Below are positions 1-8,072 of a stretch of DNA of 64,000 nucleotides, one piece after another; position 1 is the stretch's first letter, and each line of letters starts with the position of its first letter. The DNA lies in assembly GCA_016721315.1 (NCBI GenBank), contig JADKIL010000014.1, positions 1 to 64,000 on the forward strand, read 5' to 3'. Both the position numbers and the translations under genes were made by a program. This stretch comes from Candidatus Villigracilis vicinus. Its GTDB lineage: Bacteria; Chloroflexota; Anaerolineae; Anaerolineales; Villigracilaceae. The notes beneath the pieces are model-generated. The model had not been told where the DNA came from. It did no database searches and saw only the letters and a program-made list of their open reading frames with translations.

Positions 1-986
1 TCAACCCCGCCGTCTCCCTTCCTCCAAAGGACGCCCCATGGACGACTCGCTCGACTTCCTCGCCGAGTGCGGACTCTCCGTGCAGAAACTTAATCCGCGT
101 CAGTATCAGGCAAAGATGCCCGCCCTGCCCGAGATTGACCTCCTCTTTCAACGCCCGCGTGACATCGTCGTCAGCGTCCGCCAGGGCAGCGTGGACTTTG
201 GCATCACGGGCATCGACTGCTCGAAGAAAATCGCGGCGACAACGGCGAGATCATCGTCCTACATGATGAACTCGGTTATGGCGGCTGCGCGCTCATGCTC
301 GCCGTCCCCGAAGCGTGGATGAAGTCACAGACATTCCTTCATTGAAAAAGTATGTGACGAGTCCAACCGTCCGCTGAGAGTGGCGACAAAATTCCCGTCC
401 TCACCGAACGCTTTCTCAAGGCGCAGAACATTCCGCACACGCTCATCACCGCCGAAGGACTCCCGGAAACGCGCGCCTACCATCGGCTGTGCCGACATCA
501 TCTCCGACCTTGTTTCATCGGGTCCAAACCCGCAAGACAATCGTCTGCGTGCGTTGCGCGATGTCATTCAAGCATCGCAAGCCGCACTATTGCGAATCGA
601 AAGCTTGCAAACGAATCCACAAGCGCTGGAGATGGCGCGTCGCTTGCTCGAATACATCGAGGCGCACATGCGGGCGAAGGAAAATCTTCTGGTCATTGCG
701 AACATGCGTGGGCGGGAGTCCCAAGGCGATCGCATCCAAACTATTTGAAGAAACATCAGTCGGCGGTCTGCAAGGTCCCACCGTCAGCCCCATCATCACC
801 CGCGAACCGAATCAAGATTGGCACTCTGTCACCATCGTCGTGCCGCGCAAACGCCTGCCGCAAGCCATCAGCGAATTGCGAGCTATCGGCGGCAGCGGCA
901 TCATCGTCTCGCCCGTCACCTACATCTTCGAAGAAGAGCCGCCGCGTTACACCGCCATGCTCGCAGCACTCAAAACCAGTAATTAG
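1..986 (+). pseudogene. hisG: ATP phosphoribosyltransferase, 5'-truncated by the window edge and frameshifted
   Basis: HisG condenses ATP with PRPP, the first and committed step of histidine synthesis. The product is readable only by switching frame: SKGRPMDDSLDFLAECG (from about base 23), DFGITGID, then GDNGEIIVLHDELGYGG in another frame, TIGCADIISDLVSSG, and a C-terminal domain with GGLQGPTVSPI, so this is the long form with a regulatory domain. Breaks lie near 221, 320, 371, 394, 440-460 and 720. Most are repaired by adding one G or C to an existing run (gtccg to gtcccg at 371, ttcccg to ttccccg at 394); the one near 450 needs two bases in a CG repeat. The true start is at or just before the window edge. 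It heads the his operon, 20 bases before the readable part of hisD. Identity is clear; whether it is a real pseudogene is not. Confidence 0.85.
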
Positions 987-1005
987 TAATTGGTAATTAC
1001 CCCTC

Positions 1006-2120
1006 AAGCCTGCTCCCGTTTCGACGGCTTTGATTCAGTCCGCGCTTGATTCGATCTCGCCTGCGCAACGTGACGCGCTCGAAAAAGCCGCCGCCCGCGT
1101 GGAAGCCTTCCACAAAAAACAACCGCTGACCTCATGGTTCACCAACGAACTCGGCGGCACCGTCGGGCAGATCATCCGCCCGATTCAACGTGTCGGCTTA
1201 TACGTCCCTGGCGGTACGGCTCCACTACCTTCAACAGTCTTGATGAGCGCCATCCCTGCAAAAGTTGCAGGCGTGAAGGAAATCGTCGTCATCACGCCAC
1301 CTAATCGTGACTTTGCAAAATTCAGAAGTGCCAATCAATCCCAATATCCTCGCCGCATGTGCCATCGCAGGCGTGGACGAAGTATATGCCATCGGCGGCG
1401 CGCAAGCCATTGCCGCACTCGCGTATGGCACCGAAACCATCCGCCCCGTCGATAAAATTTTGGACCCGGCAACCTCTTCGTCACTCGCAAAGCGACAAGT
1501 CTACGGCGTGGTCGGAATCGACGGGTTGGCAGGTCCCACCGAAACGGTGGTCATCGCCGATGACTCAGCAAATCCCAGTTGGGTCGCGGCTGACTTGCTT
1601 GCCCAAGCCGAACATGATTTGCTTGCTTCTGCAATCCTTCTTACTCCCTCACAAACCCTCATTCAAAAAGTCCAAGCCGAAGTTGCGGCTCAGATCGAAC
1701 AACGCAGCCGTGCAGATATCATTGTCGCTTCATTAGAAAATCGTGGCGGCGCCGGTCACCCGCGACCTCGCCGAAGCCGTTGACCTCGCCAATGAGTATG
1801 CGCCCGAACACTTGGCGTTATCCGTCACCGAGCCGTGGCGTTGGGCAGAGAAGGTCAATAACGCAGGTGGTGTCTTTATGGGCGAACATTCCTTTGAAGT
1901 ACTGGGCGATTACCTTGCTGGTCCCAGTCACGTTATGCCGACTGGTGGCTCCGCCCGCTTTGCTTCCCCGCTCAACGTGTGGGACTTTGTGAAGATCGTC
2001 AGCCTCGTCGCATTAGATGATAAAACCGCGCAGGCAGTCGGTCCCATCGCCGCAACCCTCGCGCAGTCTGAAGGATTGGATGCACACGCGAATGCCGCGT
2101 TGTTGCGGAGTGAAAAATGA
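1006..2120 (+). pseudogene. hisD: histidinol dehydrogenase, N-terminus missing and frameshifted
   Basis: HisD oxidises histidinol to histidine in two NAD-dependent steps using zinc. Recognisable blocks are RPIQRVGLYVPGG, AGVDEVYAIGGAQAIAALA, GLAGPTETVVIADD, LLAQAEHD, EYAPEHL and GDYLAGPSHVMPTGG. Reading changes frame near 1320 and 1745. Between about 1460 and 1485 a displaced stretch (DPATSSS) replaces the usual GPGN core and returns to frame, as if one base and then two were lost. Homologues carry roughly 90 more residues at the N-terminus; only 20 bases separate hisG from the first HisD-like residues (PAPVSTALIQSAL), so that coding sequence is absent. Its TGA overlaps the hisC ATG (ATGA). 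As written it would not give an active enzyme. Confidence 0.85.
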
Positions 2121-3208
2121 AAATCCGAACCCACCTCGAATCCCTTCCACCATACACACCTATCGAACCCTTCGAAATTCTCTCGGCGCGTATCGGGCGT
2201 GAACCATCGCAGATCGTCAAACTCGATGCGAACGAAAATCCCTATGGCATTCTGCCCGCTGTCCGCAAGGCACTCGCGGAGATGGACTTTCCGCACATCT
2301 ACCCCGATCCTGAGTCGCGTGTCTTGAGAAAGTCGCTGGCAGAATTTACTGGTGTGAATGAAGACTACCTACTCGCTGGCTCTGGCGCGGATGAACTGCT
2401 TGACCTGCTCATGCGCGTCTTTCTTGAGCCGAGCGAGTGTATCCTTTCCTGCCCGCCAACCTTTGGCATGTATCCCTTCGATGCCGAGTTGAACGCTGCG
2501 CGTTGTATCGAAGTGCCACGCAATGCCGACTTCTCTTTGAACATGGATGGCATACGCAAAGCAGTTGATGAATACAAGCCAAAGTTGTTATTCATCGCTT
2601 CGCCCAATAACCCCGATGGCTCTTTAATCCCATCGGATGTGATGGATGAATTGCTCGCGCTTCCGCTGTTGGTGGTCCTCGATGAAGCGTACATTGAATT
2701 TGCTGGCGAGAACCTCGGCGCGAGTCTTAGCCGAATTCGCGAGGTGCCGCAACGGGATAATCTGGTCGTGTTGCGCACGTTCAGCAAATGGGCGGGGCTG
2801 GCGGGTCTGCGCATTGGCTATGGCGCGTTCCCGAAATGGCTCATGCCCATTTTGTGGAAGTCCAAGCAGCCGTACAATGTCAACGTCGCCGCGAGTGTTG
2901 CCGCGCAAGCGTCACTTGCCAATGTGGATGAGTTGAAGGTGTTGGTCGAAAAACTCAAGGACGAACGAACCCGCCTCCTCTCCACGCTGACGGAGATTCC
3001 GTACCTCAAGCCGTATCCTACGCAATCGAACTTTATCCTCTGCCAAGTGGATGGGCGCAATGCCGCCGAGTTGAAAACGAAGTTGGCGCAAGAATTCGGA
3101 GTCTTCATCCGCTACTTCAACAAGCCTGGGCTGAGAGATCATATCCGCATTAGTGTGGGACGTCCGAATGATACGGATGTTTTGTTGGAAGCGTTGAAGA
3201 ATATATAA
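2117..3208 (+). CDS. hisC: histidinol-phosphate aminotransferase
   Basis: PLP-dependent class I/II aminotransferase that converts imidazole-acetol phosphate and glutamate to histidinol phosphate. The 363-residue frame is intact and of family length. Visible hallmarks are LDANENPYG near the N-terminus, the cofactor-contacting ASPNNPDGS, VLDEAYIEF, and FSKWAGLAGLRIGYG, whose lysine should form the Schiff base. The ATG overlaps the hisD stop by four bases, implying translational coupling. Unlike hisG, hisD and hisB it shows no indel damage. A palindromic repeat separates it from hisB. Confidence 0.96.
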   Translation: MKIRTHLESLPPYTPIEPFEILSARIGREPSQIVKLDANENPYGILPAVRKALAEMDFPHIYPDPESRVLRKSLAEFTGVNEDYLLAGSGADELLDLLMRVFLEPSECILSCPPTFGMYPFDAELNAARCIEVPRNADFSLNMDGIRKAVDEYKPKLLFIASPNNPDGSLIPSDVMDELLALPLLVVLDEAYIEFAGENLGASLSRIREVPQRDNLVVLRTFSKWAGLAGLRIGYGAFPKWLMPILWKSKQPYNVNVAASVAAQASLANVDELKVLVEKLKDERTRLLSTLTEIPYLKPYPTQSNFILCQVDGRNAAELKTKLAQEFGVFIRYFNKPGLRDHIRISVGRPNDTDVLLEALKNI

Positions 3209-3213
3209 GAACG

Positions 3214-3265
3214 CTTTGTGGTCTCGATACGCCCCGACGAACACGGGGCTACTCGACCACCAGAG
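3214..3265. repeat. imperfect palindromic (REP-like) repeat between hisC and hisB
   Basis: Left arm gtggtctcgatacgcccc and right arm ggggctactcgaccac pair with a few mismatches around a short loop. It fills most of the hisC-hisB gap and has no T-run, so it is more likely an mRNA-stabilising or REP element than a terminator. Confidence 0.6.
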
Positions 3266-3277
3266 TTTGGAGAAACC

Positions 3278-3862
3278 ATGAGAACTAGTGAAGTATCCCG
3301 TCAAACAAACGAAACACAGATCGAAATTAAGTTGAACCTGGATGGCACAGGCAAGCACGAGATTTCCACAGGTGTGGGATTCCTTGACCACATGCTGACT
3401 CACCTTGCCGTGCATGGTCTCTTTGACCTGACCGTCAAAGCGCAAGGGGATCTGCACATTGATGTCCATCACACAGTAGAAGATGTGGCGCTGGCATTGG
3501 GACAAGCCTTCGATAAGGCGTTGGGCGACCGCAAGGGAATTGTCCGCATGGGAGATAGTTTCGCACCAATGGATGAGACTCTCGCGCACGTGGCAATGGA
3601 CTTGTCAGGGCGTCCGTATGCGGTGGTGCAGGTCGAATGGCATACGCCGTATGTAGGCAACATCCCTGTGACATTGTTCCCGCATTTCTTTGAGTCGTTT
3701 GCGGTGCAGGCGCGTTGCAACCTCCATGCACGAGTCTTATACGGGCGCGATGACCATCATCAGCCGAAGCCTTGTTCAAAGCCTGGGCGCGCGTTGGATA
3801 CGTCCACGCAGTTTGACCCAAGACGCGGTGGGGAAGCATCCCTTCGACAAAGGGAAGTTTAG
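3278..3862 (+). CDS. hisB: imidazoleglycerol-phosphate dehydratase (monofunctional), locally frame-scrambled
   Basis: HisB dehydrates imidazole-glycerol phosphate to imidazole-acetol phosphate using manganese. GTGKHEISTGVGFLDHMLTH, DVHHTVEDVALALG and FESFAVQARCNLH are intact. The start is the ATG after TTTGGAGAAACC (GGAG Shine-Dalgarno). The 194-residue frame is open, but after DDHHQ it reads PKPCSKPG where the family has a metal-binding HHxxEAxFKAxG segment; adding one G at about 3767 and two bases around 3783 restores it. The last residues (EASLRQREV) should read close to PSTKG, needing one more base near 3838. There is no phosphatase domain, so histidinol-phosphate phosphatase must come from elsewhere. 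Identity is certain; activity as written is doubtful. Confidence 0.9.
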   Translation: MRTSEVSRQTNETQIEIKLNLDGTGKHEISTGVGFLDHMLTHLAVHGLFDLTVKAQGDLHIDVHHTVEDVALALGQAFDKALGDRKGIVRMGDSFAPMDETLAHVAMDLSGRPYAVVQVEWHTPYVGNIPVTLFPHFFESFAVQARCNLHARVLYGRDDHHQPKPCSKPGRALDTSTQFDPRRGGEASLRQREV

Positions 3863-3910
3863 AAGCAAAACGCCGAAGGCGTGAAATGATTATAGAATTT
3901 GAAATGCGAT

Positions 3911-3969
3911 AAATCAACCCCGAAGGGGTGTCATAGGGTTGGCTGTGCTATGTCATCCCTTCGGGATTG
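3911..3969. repeat. palindromic repeat between hisB and hisH
   Basis: Arms atcaaccccgaaggggtgtc and gtcatcccttcgggattg are inverted copies around the loop agggttggctgtgctat. The arms contain the smaller hairpin ccccgaagggg. No T-run follows, so read-through into hisH is expected. Confidence 0.6.
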
Positions 3970-3984
3970 GCAGAGAGGAAGTTT

Positions 3985-4596
3985 ATGAAAGAAATAATCT
4001 TGATAGACGCGGGTACAGGGAATTTGCGCTCGGTGCAGAAGGCGCTGGAAAATGTTGGAGCGAACGTCGAACGAACTGATGACCCGCAAAAAGTTTTAAC
4101 AGCAAAGAAAGTTGTGCTGCCGGGCGTGGGTGCGTTCGGTGATTTTATGGATGGCATGAAAGCCAAAGGACTCGATGACGCTGTGAAGCAAGTCGTGTCG
4201 CGTGGTGTGCCTATGTTGGGAATTTGTGTCGGTATGCAAGCCTTGTTCGAGATCGGTGAAGAGATGGGCGAGCACGAAGGCTTGGGTCTGCTGCGCGGCA
4301 CGGTGGTGAAGTTTGCAGATACTCTATCGGTGAAGATTCCGCATACGGGGTGGAATCAACTCACAGTCAAGAATGAGGCGGCGCTCTTCGATCAAATCCA
4401 AGATGGGGCGTATGTTTATTTCAATCACTCGTTTTACTGTCAGGCGGGCGATCCATCCGATGTCATCGCGGAAGTGGATTATGGCATTCGGTATGCGTGC
4501 GCGGTGCGGCGCGAGAATGTGTTTGGCGTGCAGTTTCACCCTGAGAAAAGTCAGGCGGTGGGGTTGCGCATTTTGAAAAATTTTGTGGAGGCGTGA
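3985..4596 (+). CDS. hisH: imidazole glycerol phosphate synthase, glutaminase subunit
   Basis: Class I glutamine amidotransferase that hydrolyses glutamine and channels ammonia to HisF. It has the oxyanion and nucleophile region LGICVGMQALFE (catalytic Cys in GICVGM), PGVGAFGDFMDGM near residue 45, and the His/Glu pair in FHPEKS near the C-terminus; 203 residues is normal. The ATG at 3985 is preferred over an in-frame TTG at 3967 because GAGAGGAAG sits just before it. The stop overlaps the hisA start (TGATG). Confidence 0.96.
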   Translation: MKEIILIDAGTGNLRSVQKALENVGANVERTDDPQKVLTAKKVVLPGVGAFGDFMDGMKAKGLDDAVKQVVSRGVPMLGICVGMQALFEIGEEMGEHEGLGLLRGTVVKFADTLSVKIPHTGWNQLTVKNEAALFDQIQDGAYVYFNHSFYCQAGDPSDVIAEVDYGIRYACAVRRENVFGVQFHPEKSQAVGLRILKNFVEA

Positions 4597-5300
4597 TGTT
4601 TACGATCTATCCTGCGATCGATCTGCGCGGCGGCAAAGTGGTGCGCTTGAAAGAAGGCGACCCCGCGCGAATGACGTCGTACAGTGATGACCCCGCCGAG
4701 ATGGCGAAGCGTTGGATCGACGCTGGTTCAACTTGGTTGCATGTTGTGAATCTCGATGGCGCGTTCGGCGAAAGTGATAATACAAATCGTGATGCGCTCG
4801 AAGCAATTTTGAAACTCGGTGTGCGTGTGCAATTCGGAGGCGGGATGCGTTCGCTTGAGTCGATTGAAGCGGCGTTATCGTTGGGCGTGAGCCGCGTGAT
4901 TCTTGGAACGATTGCGATTGAACAACCAGAGATCGTACGCGATGCATTGAGTCGTTTTGGCGCGGAACATATCGCCGTTGGAATTGATGCACGCGATGGA
5001 CTCGTGCGGACGCGCGGATGGAAAGATAACAGCGGCATGCCTGCACTTGACCTTGCGCTTCAAATGCGGACCTTTGGGCTTGCTACCGTTATCTTTACCG
5101 ATGTCAGCCGCGACGGTTTGGGCAGCGGGTTGAACATCCCTGCGACGCGAGAGTTATCCGAGAAAAGTGGACTCGATGTGATCGCTTCAGGTGGCGTGCA
5201 TACCATTGATGATGTGAAGGCGGCGAAGGATGCGGGGCTCGCGGGCTGTATCATCGGACGGGCGTTGTATGACGGGACGGTTGATCTGGAAGAGGCTTAA
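4596..5300 (+). CDS. hisA: ProFAR isomerase, HisA
   Basis: TIM-barrel isomerase that opens the ribose of ProFAR to PRFAR. PAIDLRGGKVVRL carries the N-terminal catalytic Asp, FGGGMRS and IASGGVHTIDD are phosphate-binding loops, and VIFTDVSRDG carries the second catalytic Asp. The ATG at 4596 is one base into the hisH stop and has GGAG six bases upstream; a GTG at 4593 is also possible. The product is 234 residues, the normal size, and the frame is intact. Confidence 0.95.
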   Translation: MFTIYPAIDLRGGKVVRLKEGDPARMTSYSDDPAEMAKRWIDAGSTWLHVVNLDGAFGESDNTNRDALEAILKLGVRVQFGGGMRSLESIEAALSLGVSRVILGTIAIEQPEIVRDALSRFGAEHIAVGIDARDGLVRTRGWKDNSGMPALDLALQMRTFGLATVIFTDVSRDGLGSGLNIPATRELSEKSGLDVIASGGVHTIDDVKAAKDAGLAGCIIGRALYDGTVDLEEA

Positions 5301-5397
5301 TCTGTTAAACACAAAGGGCACGTGTGCCCGGAGCAAAACAGTGAAAGGTTGTTTCCTTCGTGACCTTAGTGACACTTCGTGGTGGAAAGGTTTTTTT
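5301..5397. other. hisA-hisF spacer with small palindromes
   Basis: This is the largest gap in the core his operon. It contains the perfect palindrome gggcacgtgtgccc at 5316-5329 and an imperfect repeat, ccttcgtgaccttagtgacacttcgtgg cut into arms around 5354-5382. GGAAAGG precedes the hisF ATG. I see no convincing promoter or T-tailed terminator. Confidence 0.45.
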
Positions 5398-6153
5398 ATG
5401 TTAGCAAAACGAATCATCCCTTGTTTGGATATCAAAGATGGACGCGTGGTGAAAGGCGTGAACTTTGTGAACCTGCGCGATGCAGGCGACCCTGTGGAGC
5501 AGGCGCGTCTGTACGATGAGCAAGGCGCGGACGAGTTGGTCTTTCTCGATATTTCTGCAACCCACGAAGGACGCAAGACCACCTTGGAGTTGGTCAGCCG
5601 CGTGGCAGAGACGGTCTTCATGCCGTTGACCGTCGGTGGCGGAATCCGCGAAGTGGACGATATGCGCAATCTGCTGTTAGCTGGCGCGGACAAGGTCAGT
5701 GTCAACTCGGCGGCTGTGAAACGACCTGAGTTGCTTTCTGAAGGCGCGAGTCGCTTTGGGGCGCAGTGCATTGTGCTGGCGATTGATGCACGCAGGAATG
5801 GCTCAAGCTGGGAAGTCTATGTGGCGGGCGGACGTACCCCCACAGGCATTGACGCGGTCGAGTGGGCAGTCCGTGGCGTGGAGCTGGGCGCGGGCGAGAT
5901 CCTGCTCACCAGCATGGATGCCGATGGCACGCTCGCAGGTTATGATCTTGAACTAACGAGTATCATCTCGAACATGGTCTCTGTACCCGTCATCGCGTCG
6001 GGCGGGGCGGGGATGCCCAGTCACTTTGCGGATGTGCTCACGAAGGGCATGGCAGATGCGGCATTAGCGGCGTCGTTGTTCCATGATGGGAAGTTGAGAA
6101 TCCCTGAGTTGAAAGAGGAATTAAGATTGCAGGGTGTACCTGTAAGACAATGA
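5398..6153 (+). CDS. hisF: imidazole glycerol phosphate synthase, cyclase subunit
   Basis: HisF uses ammonia from HisH to convert PRFAR to imidazole-glycerol phosphate and AICAR. It is a TIM barrel with IIPCLDIKDGRVVKGVNF (catalytic Asp near residue 11), VGGGIRE, the second catalytic Asp in LAIDARRNG, LLTSMDADGT and IASGGAGMPSHF. The ATG at 5398 begins the conserved MLAKRIIPCLD and follows GGAAAGG; upstream in-frame codons in the spacer are not conserved. The product is 251 residues, typical for the family. Confidence 0.96.
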   Translation: MLAKRIIPCLDIKDGRVVKGVNFVNLRDAGDPVEQARLYDEQGADELVFLDISATHEGRKTTLELVSRVAETVFMPLTVGGGIREVDDMRNLLLAGADKVSVNSAAVKRPELLSEGASRFGAQCIVLAIDARRNGSSWEVYVAGGRTPTGIDAVEWAVRGVELGAGEILLTSMDADGTLAGYDLELTSIISNMVSVPVIASGGAGMPSHFADVLTKGMADAALAASLFHDGKLRIPELKEELRLQGVPVRQ

Positions 6154-6166
6154 TGAAGGATGAATT

Positions 6167-6478
6167 ATGAATGATGAAATTAAGTTCGATTCAAACGGGT
6201 TGATTCCTGCAATTGTTCAGGACTCAAGAACAAAAGATGTGTTGATGATGGCGTGGATGAATGCTGAGTCTCTGCGATTGACAATAGAAACAGGTGAGAC
6301 GGTTTTCTGGTCACGCAGTCGTCAGGAGATTTGGCACAAGGGCGCGACATCGGGCAATGTGCAGAAGGTGGTCGAGATCCGCGTGGATTGTGATGCGGAT
6401 ACGCTGCTGGTGCTGGTCGAGCCTGCGGGTCCAGCGTGCCATACGGGTGAGCGGACGTGTTTTTATAGAAGCATTTAA
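6167..6478 (+). CDS. hisI: phosphoribosyl-AMP cyclohydrolase
   Basis: Zinc enzyme that opens the adenine ring of PR-AMP. It shows MMAWMNAESL, FWSRSRQEIWHKGATSGN, the metal-binding RVDCDADTLL and the C-terminal PAGPACHTGERTCFY with conserved cysteines and histidine. It is 103 residues, the monofunctional size; the pyrophosphohydrolase is a separate gene after a palindromic repeat. Thirteen bases separate it from hisF. Confidence 0.95.
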   Translation: MNDEIKFDSNGLIPAIVQDSRTKDVLMMAWMNAESLRLTIETGETVFWSRSRQEIWHKGATSGNVQKVVEIRVDCDADTLLVLVEPAGPACHTGERTCFYRSI

Positions 6479-6480
6479 TC

Positions 6481-6574
6481 CGTCATTGCGAGGGCGGTGC
6501 TCTTCCGCCCGAAGCAATCTCATGTTTTAGTCATAAGATTGCTTCGTCGGGCTGCCGCCCTCCTCGCAATGACG
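6481..6574. repeat. ~93-bp palindromic repeat, copy A (GTCATTGCGAGG family)
   Basis: It begins CGTCATTGCGAGG, contains GAAGCAATCT then the inverted AGATTGCTTCG, and ends CCTCGCAATGACG, so the whole element folds into a long hairpin. It lies between hisI and hisE. Related copies are at 17461, 31410, 53451 and 56391, with a half copy at 29641. Ends are conserved and the stem middle varies, as in REP elements or very small MITEs. Confidence 0.85.
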
Positions 6575-6589
6575 AAACGAGGAGTGAAC

Positions 6590-6865
6590 ATGAGCATTCA
6601 ATGGTTGTTTGATGTGATCGAAGATCGGAAGAAGAATCCCAGCGAGAAGTCATACACGACGAGTCTCTTCAATGAAGGCTTGCCGAAGATCGCGCAGAAG
6701 GTGGGCGAGGAAGGGACAGAAGTTGTCGTCGCGGCGTTGGCGCAGGAAGACCAGCGACTGATCGAAGAAGTCGCGGACTTGACCTATCACACGCTGGTTC
6801 TGCTCGCCGCACGTGGGCTGACCCCTGCGCATGTCCTTGCCGAGTTGGAGAAGCGACATAAATGA
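6590..6865 (+). CDS. hisE: phosphoribosyl-ATP pyrophosphatase
   Basis: MazG-like all-alpha enzyme that hydrolyses PR-ATP to PR-AMP and pyrophosphate. The 91-residue product has LFDVIEDRKK, SYTTSLFNEG, KVGEEGTEVVVAA and EVADLTYHTLVLL; the Glu/Asp residues of EEGTE and EVAD are the usual magnesium ligands. The ATG at 6590 has AGGAG seven bases upstream. The stop overlaps the next start (ATGA), coupling it to the HAD gene. Confidence 0.94.
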   Translation: MSIQWLFDVIEDRKKNPSEKSYTTSLFNEGLPKIAQKVGEEGTEVVVAALAQEDQRLIEEVADLTYHTLVLLAARGLTPAHVLAELEKRHK

Positions 6866-7977
6866 ATCGCATCATCTTATTAGATATTGATGGTGTGCTC
6901 GTCCAGCCGGGCGGGTATCGAGCGGCGCTGCGGGCAACGGTGAAGCGCTTCATCGGCGATTATGTCATCGAAGAAGAATTACCCGTCAGTATGGAGAAGC
7001 GCGGCATTTCAAGCGAGTGGGATATGTCGCCACTTATCATTGCCGCATATTGGGAGGATGTGCTTTCGCGTCAGCCAATGGAGAATTTATCGGATGACCC
7101 TGTCCTTGCTGGGGAACAGATTCAACGTCAACGCAAGGTGGAGGAGCCGATGCATTTATCCATTCCTGCGTTTGAGTTGATGGACGGGCAGTATCCTGTG
7201 GATGCAGCATACGAGCAGGAATGTTTTTCGTCTATACCGAGTGAGTTGCGTAAGAACTTAATGACCGAGTCACGGGATGTGTATAAGTCGCACACGTTTC
7301 GCACGTTTCAGCATTTCACTCTCGGGAGCGAAACGTTCGGGTCCACATATCAGCTACCGGCGGAGTTTGAGGCGCAATCCCTTTTGCTGACGGAGGATAA
7401 GGCTAACATCAGTGTAGAAATCCGCGAGAGGTTAAGACACGAGTGGAATTCCATCTCCGGTTTTACTGCCCGACCTTCCAAGCCACCGCGCGAATGGGAT
7501 GGGTCACATCGTGGATACGCGCCTGAAGCAGAGTTGGGCTTGGAGTTGGCTGGGCTGGCGGATATCCCGTTGATGTCGTTTGGAAAGTTGGAATTCATTG
7601 CGGCGCAACACGGCTTGAACCCGGCGACGTTGATGAAGCCTGCGCCGTTCCATGCGCTGGCGGGAATCCTCGCGGCGTGGACCGGCGATGAGTTGGCGGC
7701 GTTGAATGCGGCATATGAGTGGCATACCTCGGGCAAGTTGAATGGAAAGTTTAGCGAGCTGCCGAAGTCGTTTGAACTGTACGTCATCGAAGATACGATG
7801 GGCGGGGTCCGCGCCACACGGGCGGCGGGAGATATCTTGCGCGAGGCGGGGTTTGAAGTAAGTGTGCACACGCTGGGCTTGACCTCGGGCATCGCACAAA
7901 AAGCAGAGGCGTTCCGCAAGGCGGATGTACCATTTTTTGAAAATTGGGAGTCTTTGATAGCGGGTGCGGGGTTATAA
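6862..7977 (+). CDS. HAD-superfamily hydrolase at the end of the his operon
   Basis: This 371-residue protein has all HAD motifs in order: DIDGVL (nucleophile Asp8, acid/base Asp10), a threonine in GFTARPSKP (Thr202), a lysine in LMKPAP (Lys259) and acidic EDTMGGVRATRAAG (Glu310/Asp311). Residues 20-195 form an unusually long insert that could be a cap. It overlaps hisE by four bases, so it is probably cotranscribed with the his genes. Because this HisB is dehydratase-only and no other phosphatase is in the operon, it is a plausible histidinol-phosphate phosphatase. That role is inference; another phosphate-ester substrate is possible. Confidence 0.7.
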   Translation: MNRIILLDIDGVLVQPGGYRAALRATVKRFIGDYVIEEELPVSMEKRGISSEWDMSPLIIAAYWEDVLSRQPMENLSDDPVLAGEQIQRQRKVEEPMHLSIPAFELMDGQYPVDAAYEQECFSSIPSELRKNLMTESRDVYKSHTFRTFQHFTLGSETFGSTYQLPAEFEAQSLLLTEDKANISVEIRERLRHEWNSISGFTARPSKPPREWDGSHRGYAPEAELGLELAGLADIPLMSFGKLEFIAAQHGLNPATLMKPAPFHALAGILAAWTGDELAALNAAYEWHTSGKLNGKFSELPKSFELYVIEDTMGGVRATRAAGDILREAGFEVSVHTLGLTSGIAQKAEAFRKADVPFFENWESLIAGAGL

Positions 7978-7982
7978 ATAAC

Positions 7983-8050
7983 GACGATGGACCATAGACC
8001 GCGGACGATAGACGATCTTTTCCATCGTCAATGGTCTACCGTCCATCGTC
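7983..8050. repeat. palindromic repeat after the his operon
   Basis: Left arm gacgatggaccatagacc and right arm ggtctaccgtccatcgtc are inverted copies, with internal gacgat/atcgtc pairs. The element fills the gap between the HAD gene and the next gene. It could slow or end transcription but has no clear T-run. Confidence 0.6.
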
Positions 8051-8072
8051 AATTTTCTTCAGGAGTCTTCCT

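Noticed and set aside
2912..3589. A 225-codon open frame on the minus strand
   Set aside because: It lies antisense across hisC and hisB, both of which have clear family motifs; the antisense protein has no recognisable domain.
3278..3862. Bifunctional HisB (phosphatase plus dehydratase)
   Set aside because: The protein begins directly in the dehydratase domain and has no HAD motifs.
5301..5397. Riboswitch before hisF
   Set aside because: Only short palindromes are seen, with no conserved aptamer pattern or terminator/antiterminator pair.
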